64,000 bases of DNA from Himantopus leucocephalus (lineage: Eukaryota; Chordata; Aves; Charadriiformes; Recurvirostridae), in the NCBI GenBank assembly GCA_003993805.1, contig RSEF01000017.1:11156162-11220161 (forward strand). The letters run 5' to 3'. Shown here piece by piece: positions 58,001 through 64,000 of the stretch. Made by a program: the position numbers and the translations under genes. Below the pieces are notes generated by a model that saw nothing but the letters and a program-made list of their open reading frames with translations, was not told the origin of the DNA and did not search any database. Position 1 is the first letter of the stretch. Each line of letters opens with the position of its first letter.

Positions 58001-60900
58001 TGGACAATGATGAATGAGAGATTAGCTTTAAATGTTGATGCATGACTTAAGTATAGCAAAAGGTTTTGACCTGTAAACACATGATACAAAACCACCCCCC
58101 TTTCCAAGTGATTGATTTGTAGGACACATGATATTCAGTGATTCATATATTGTTACAAGTTGTATGACTGTGCAACATGCACTGAACTGACCGGTAACAA
58201 AAGAATTTAAAGTAAAATACCCAAAATAGAATAAAATTAAAGTAAGTGCATAATGATTTTTACTATATGCTTTTATGCAAAACATGCTATTTTTATCCAA
58301 TTCTTGAAGCAATAAATACGTTATAGCTGTTACAATCAGACATCAGACCATTTCTTCTTTAAAAAATATTTTCAGAATCTACTTTCAATCACAGGTCACT
58401 TTGCAAAATATAAACTATAATTTATAAACAAGGAGTAAAAACCCCTGAAACTTCATTATCTTAGTGCTCCCCGTCAATCTTTAAAAACAGAAAAAGAACA
58501 TTAAGGGGGAGAAAAAAAAAAAATACCAGAAACCCAAAAAACCCCAGCACTAGTGCACCTACCCTAAACCCAAGAAAGGGGCTGGAGCACTAACGGAAGG
58601 CTAATAACAAAGAGTAGAAGAAAATGCCGGGGGTCAGTAGGGTTTTCTACATTTCTGTTTGCAACATGAAAGGGGAAAAAAAGTATGGGAATAACAAAAT
58701 AAATTATGATGGATATTTATCTAGTACTTCGAGCCTTCCTAAAGAACGTGCATCATTGAAAAATACATAGAGTTCAAGTACCAGGCTTCATTTCCTTTCA
58801 TATTTAATTCCCTGTTTACTTCCACTGTAAAGACAGCATTATGGAGGAGCTCTAATGTCCAGCTGAGAAGCACAATTCATCTGTTTGGCTGATGAACTAC
58901 TCCAACTTTATAAAAGCATGAACTATAAGAGCTGACAGAAACTTTAATAATTTATATTAAATATTGATGTGAATTATTTACTCCATTCATACTTAAAGAC
59001 ATGAATTGCCTACCAGAGAAAAGCAAATGTGACAAAAGGTCAACATGATGGTGAAAAAAGGCAGGCTGTGTCAGGCATGTGTTATCTGAACCATGCTGAT
59101 CACCTTGATAAGCGAATAGCATTAAACATGACTGCTGAGAAAACAAACAAAGCATTCTTCTCAGGGTGTCAATTCATGGAATACAAACAGCTACATCTAA
59201 TTCTACCAATGATACCAGGACGGGAAAACTCCACTCGGGGCTCCGCTGATTTGGACTCACTAGTGCAGGGATTCAGTATTCATTCCTGCTATTCATAAAA
59301 ATATTCATCGAACCGTCATATGCGTGATGTGCAAGGAATTGAAAAACAGTCTAAAAACTGAGGACAGATACGAACCGGACTCTCTCGCGCTCTACTATAT
59401 AATTATTAATATAGCCTTCATATGTATTTAAATATTGTGCTACATTTGTAACAATTTAGTATGTCTAATTCTGCTTATATTTGTCTACGGTAGACTGCAA
59501 ATATCATTATATTAATGTTTCACACAAATCAATATTTAAATTGAAAAAAGACAACATAATATCCGTATCATACAACTTTTCCATTGCAAGCTGTAGGAAA
59601 GAGCTTGATAAATGTGTTAAATCCTGTAAAAAAAAAAACGGCCTCTTTTGCATTCACTACATGCTATTATAATAATTTATCTCTGAATGCAAAAATTCCT
59701 TAACTTACAACAAGCATCCTAAAATACACCACACAGTAACTCACATAATTTTGTATTTTCAGATAAGCGAGCAAACGTGTCAAGATTAAAAAATAAAATG
59801 AAGGACTTGAAAAAAAGCTGTAAAATAAAATAAATCCCTGCTCCTACTTAAATTAGTATTGACAAGTAGGTCCAAATTTATCCTTTACGGAGGGGGGAAA
59901 TTAAATAAAAAAATAGTGAGGGGAAAAAAAAAAAAGGTCTGGAAACACAGATCCTAGTAATGAACATGAAGATTGTTACTTAAACACAGCAAGCAGCACT
60001 AACAATGGTAAGGTCTAAAGGTACTGTGTAGTTACAGGTTCTGTAAGACAAAATAACATTAATTTCTCTAATGAAAATAATCACCAAAGCCGCCTGTTTT
60101 CTTAACCAGAGACGTACCCTGTCAGAAACCCACCAAAGAGATAGAATTTTGGTAATGAATGTGTTGGAAACACATGACCAAATAACAATCAAGATACTTT
60201 GTTCAATTTATTTTTTCCTAGTAGGCCATTTACAAAGAAAAGCAATGTCATTGCCATAAGGACAGTGCAAATGACCTAACATTCTACTGCACGTCATCGT
60301 TTGTAATACGTTTGCTGACAATTAAAAAAAAAATACCATTCAAAAGTATAACCAATGGTTCAGTGAAAAATCTTGCACACTGAAGCATGAGAAAGGAAAC
60401 AAAAGCTAAACAATTTAAACTGAAGAGAAGATGTACGCATATAAATACACAATGCTTACTTCCTTATGTAGTCAGGGTAAATCAAAAATGTGTATTTAGC
60501 AGCTTGAAAAAAAACCAACCCAGGACTGCACATAAATATTTTAAATAGCTCAACTGAATAACAATAACATCACAGCTGATATTTACAGAACAGCTAACAT
60601 ACATACCTACATACGTACACATATGTATGTATGCTATCATTGCCATTTCATTGTTCCATTGGAATCCTTTAATGTTCAGACACAATTGCTAGGATTGTAT
60701 TTTATTATTTATTACTGCAAGTTGTTGGCACTAAATGATAGTTTATAAGCACTGAAAAGTTGAAACCTGTGTAATGCAAGGGAAGAGTCCTGTGATTCGA
60801 TTTTTAAATAACCACAGTGAAGAAAGGGGTTAACATTTTCAAATTCTGCTAGCAGACAAGGCAAAAAGCAAGTCCTTCTCAAACGAGTTACCTAACAGGC
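58001..60900. other. A-rich non-coding sequence with scattered poly-A tracts
   Basis: A-runs lie at 58512-58523 and 59924-59935. The stretch 58800-59230 is the most complex and may be a regulatory element. Frames of 60-94 codons show no homology. An ACAT/ATGT quasi-palindrome lies at 60598-60633. Confidence 0.3.
60598..60633. repeat. ACAT/ATGT quasi-palindromic simple repeat
   Basis: CATACATAC at 60598-60606 and GTATGTATG at 60625-60633 are reverse complements, with related TACATAC/GTAC sequence between. This looks like a decayed tetranucleotide repeat able to form a hairpin. Confidence 0.6.
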
Positions 60901-61400
60901 GGTTTACAGATTTTGCAGCATATTGACAAGGGGCGTTCCTAAAAGAGTTGGGCCATTTTCATCAATAAGGAGCACTGCAGCAAGAAAGGGCACGATACGG
61001 CCCTTTAATCATCGGAATGGCATAGTATGGCTATTTACAGTTGTAGCAATAAAAATAAAGGTTTTAGCTTACATGGGGAACAGCAAGAAATTAACCCCAT
61101 GGTTAATGTCACTATTTGTCTGGTTTTCATACCTATTGTCTTTTCATGCTTTAAAACAAAATTCTGCACGAGGGGAGAAGGTTCTTAATGAACATTTTCC
61201 TCCTCTCTCTTTAGACATAAAAAATAGTTCAACCAGCCCAACCAGCCAAGCAGGCCTTTCTCTTCCCCTGCGGACACCTCCTGCAGTCGAGAAGTTCATT
61301 AAGTTTTATGATCTTCCCAAGTCAGTCCTGCTTATAAGCCTCACAAAGGCCACAAATCTGGCAAACCATCATGTATGCCATTAGGCTTTACTAGTAAATG
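60901..61400. promoter_or_regulatory. Complex AT-rich block overlapping an unusually long chance frame
   Basis: A 153-codon frame (60923-61384, plus strand) is long for AT-rich DNA. Its conceptual product has no domain I recognise, no upstream promoter or splice context is evident, and its hydrophobic stretches are scattered. I treat the block as a candidate non-coding element, with coding as an unlikely alternative. Confidence 0.3.
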
Positions 61401-62930
61401 AATGCTATTTAGGGTTTGTGGTGACAGTAAATTAGAGTTTGGTTGGCAGCTATCATTGTTTCTGTTGGACTTATATAAATAAATAAATGTATACATGTAC
61501 GCATATACGCACTTGCATTCAGACATTTTAATAAACGTGTGTTCCTATCTATACAAATGATTTTTAAAGACGAAAACCCCAAACCATCTATCAACACAAT
61601 CCAGGACCTAATAATATGTCATATCCATTGGGAAATAATTGCAATTCCCTAACCCTTTTAAGACTGTAAGAATTAATATATTTTCATTTCTATCTCCATG
61701 AGAATAACCAGTACCTCAGGTATAGCAACGTCCTAATGTAGGCTTAATCAAATTGCAAATCTGAAGGATTTTTAGTCAGTAAAAAAGAGCTATTTAGAAA
61801 AACAAAGGCGCAAATCAGTTTTTGACTCCTACTGGTAGGCGCGTAAGGAGACAGACTGTTACGCAGGTATGCAACAGATGTGAGCACGCATTAAGAATGC
61901 AACTTTAACACTTGCAAGCGACACCTCAGAGAACGGGTAAAATACAACAAAATAGAGTCAGTTGACTCTTACTTGCTTATCTTCATATCTGACTAGAGGG
62001 GCTTCAGCAGAACTTTGGGCATCATTTTTCTTCAAACTAATTAAAGAAATAAATGGCGGTTTCTTTATGAAAACCATGCTACCTTGTGGTTGCCTCTAAG
62101 AATGCACGTATCTATTAATATCTCTAAAGCTCTTAAATGTATTATGCAGCACTTTTTAAAATGTTAAAAAAGAAATGTCAGGCTAAATTCAGTAAGCTCA
62201 GTGATTTGCTTTGTACATGGTAAATACCTCACAGGGGGAAAAAAGAAATAAATCTTCAGCTCCTAACCCTAAGTGAGACAGAGAGAGAGGCTTTTAAAAA
62301 TGTGATACATTCATTAACCCTTGCAGGCAAGTGATAAGAGTTGCTCTGCCTAAACTGAGGAATGATTCCTCTACGTGTTCTCTCACGACCAGTCTCACAC
62401 AGTCCCCGCTGACTGTACTGAAAACTACTAAAATATAAATCCGTAATTCAATATAAAAATGACTTAAACATTGCATTACTTATTTAAGAACAGACGTGAC
62501 TGCTATTACACTTCATGTATAGGCTACAGCCTCCCTCCTCACCTCATCCTCCTCACAGAAAAAGGAAGCGATAAAGCCATCACGGCAATTCCCACTGCCA
62601 ACAGCAAGGTAAACTTTGGTTCTGATTAAAAAGAATTAAATACCGGCGCGTGACCCAGTTGCAGGCAGATTTAAGTACTCGGACCACAAGACAATGCAGA
62701 GTACCAGGGGGAGGGGGGGAACCTCTGCTTTAATTGCATCTCACACCGTTCACCCTTCCAGTTCAGAATTGTTTGAGCCGTTTCCTACGAAAAGAGCTTA
62801 CAGAAAACACGCTAGAATTTATTTCCACGTTTTCTTTGCTTTAGCACGCTAAGTAAAGCCTACACAGACATTTCGTCTCAACTGGGAGACCCTGAGTGAA
62901 GGTCCCCCTCCGGGAACAGTTTTTGGTGGG
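61401..62930. other. AT-rich non-coding sequence
   Basis: No gene, RNA or transposon is recognised. A G-rich tract (four or more Gs, then A, then seven Gs) lies near 62707-62719. Confidence 0.32.
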
Positions 62931-63260
62931 GGTGTGGATTCATCTCCATCAATCACCCGGTGCATTAATCCCGTCCCTCCCGCGCTGCCGGGGCCGGCGG
63001 GATCTTGCCTTTGGGCAGGCGGACGCCTTCACTCTTTGTTGCTTCTCAGCGATTTCACAAAAGAGATAACTTGCAAACTTGGCTCGACTACTTGCAGCAC
63101 AAAGGCAGGATCCCAGCTTACAAGTTATCACTGAAACACCCCAAAACATTTCAGACCGAAGTCTCTCGTCGGGTTCCCTCTCGCCTCCCAGACGGCGGTG
63201 GCCTCCCCAAACACCCTCTGCCAGTAATCCCCGCTCTGAAAGGACTTGGGTTTTTCTTCG
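62931..63260. other. GC-leaning patch
   Basis: Balanced to GC-rich, with a CpG-rich start (62970-63005). Frames up to 117 codons lie on both strands without a domain. Confidence 0.33.
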
Positions 63261-64000
63261 CAGCTCACCTCTGACATGTGGCTGACTATACTTTCCTTTC
63301 AAAACAGTGAGGCTAAGCCCTCTGCAAATAAAGTGATCGCAGGACCTACGCCTGCCTCCTTAATTGAAATCTGCCTGCTCCAAAATGTCTGAACATGGAG
63401 GGCAGGCTGCTTGGCTGGCTCCGGAGCAGGACAGGCAAAAAGTTTAGGGAAAGGCAGAAAACAAACGCAAGCCAAAGGAGGATGGAAAGGGGTTACGAGC
63501 TGATGGAGGCAAAACGTAGGTAGGTGGTGAGGGAGGGCAGAAGGGGGATCATACCCTTATCCCGGGTAATATAATGCAATATAAAGCAGAATCAATCTTA
63601 ATATTCACAACGCAGTCAATACCCTGGTGCTTAGCTGTCAGCAGAAACTGAAGTGGATCCCCGGTAGCAAAGAAACCCTTGGACATAAAGCACAATAATT
63701 TACTGAGAACTGTACACTTCCAGGCTTCTCAGCTGAGATTTGCAATGATTTCACGTTTGTTGTTTTCCTCTAGTCTTATTTTTTCGGTGCGCAATTAAGG
63801 GGAATGTGATTGAATACCAAATACAGCTAAAAAGCCACCCAATGCATGTATTTATTTTTAAAGCCAGATCATAATAAATGTTCTTATTCTCGTAACACAA
63901 AGCAGAACACTTTGCAAATTTTCTTCTTTAAAGAAAAATAAAATAAAAATCCTCTGTAAATTCAGTGATGTGAAAAAAATGGGGGGGGGGGGGGAACCCC
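63261..64000. promoter_or_regulatory. AT-rich candidate element ending in poly-G
   Basis: A TAATTG core lies at 63361-63366. Positions of about 63560-63900 are complex, frame-free and repeat-free. The window ends in a 14-G run. Confidence 0.33.
63981..63994 (+). repeat. Poly-G homopolymer, 14 bp
   Basis: Fourteen consecutive Gs followed by AACCCC at the window end. Such runs form G-quadruplexes and commonly disrupt sequencing and assembly. Confidence 0.9.

Noticed and set aside
62262..62272. Interstitial telomeric repeat CCTAACCCTAA
   Set aside because: Fewer than two units, so chance occurrence.

Overview
The window reads as 64 kb of vertebrate, most likely avian, non-coding DNA. I found no protein-coding exon, tRNA, rRNA, known microRNA, CRISPR array or intact mobile element. 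The avian reading is inference. The only recognisable transposon is one decayed CR1/L2-type LINE tail. SINEs, LTRs and DNA transposons appear absent. CpG-rich stretches alternate sharply with AT-rich stretches, and draft-assembly gaps fall in the GC-rich parts. A non-avian reptile cannot be excluded.

Layout: from about 1 to 47.3 kb, AT-rich blocks of 0.1-2.6 kb alternate with GC- and CpG-rich interludes of 0.1-1.7 kb. From about 47.3 to 62.9 kb the sequence is almost continuously AT-rich, with only small GC patches near 53.4, 54.6, 55.7 and 56.2 kb. The AT-rich blocks are of high complexity, are nearly free of recognisable repeats, and hold clusters of homeodomain cores (TAATTA, TAATTG), seven exact POU octamers and single good matches to RFX, MEF2, TCF/LEF, PBX-HOX and E-box motifs. 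This is how arrays of conserved non-coding enhancers around developmental transcription-factor genes look. The target gene is not in the window and I cannot name it. Conservation itself was not measured, so the enhancer calls are inference.

GC-rich interludes carry many open frames on both strands at once, as CpG-rich DNA does when stop codons are rare. None shows a recognisable domain. Several interludes are CpG-island-like, notably 31.3-32.3 and 32.85-33.2 kb, which flank an AT-rich block with three TAATTA cores, and could be orphan CpG islands or promoters of unannotated transcripts.

Assembly: there are two 100-N gaps (15421-15520 and 36245-36344) and four single-N positions. Three of the single Ns sit exactly between two near-identical copies of flanking sequence (55, 19 and 109 bp). 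These are best read as unmerged contig-end overlaps, not real tandem repeats. The window ends next to a 14-G run.
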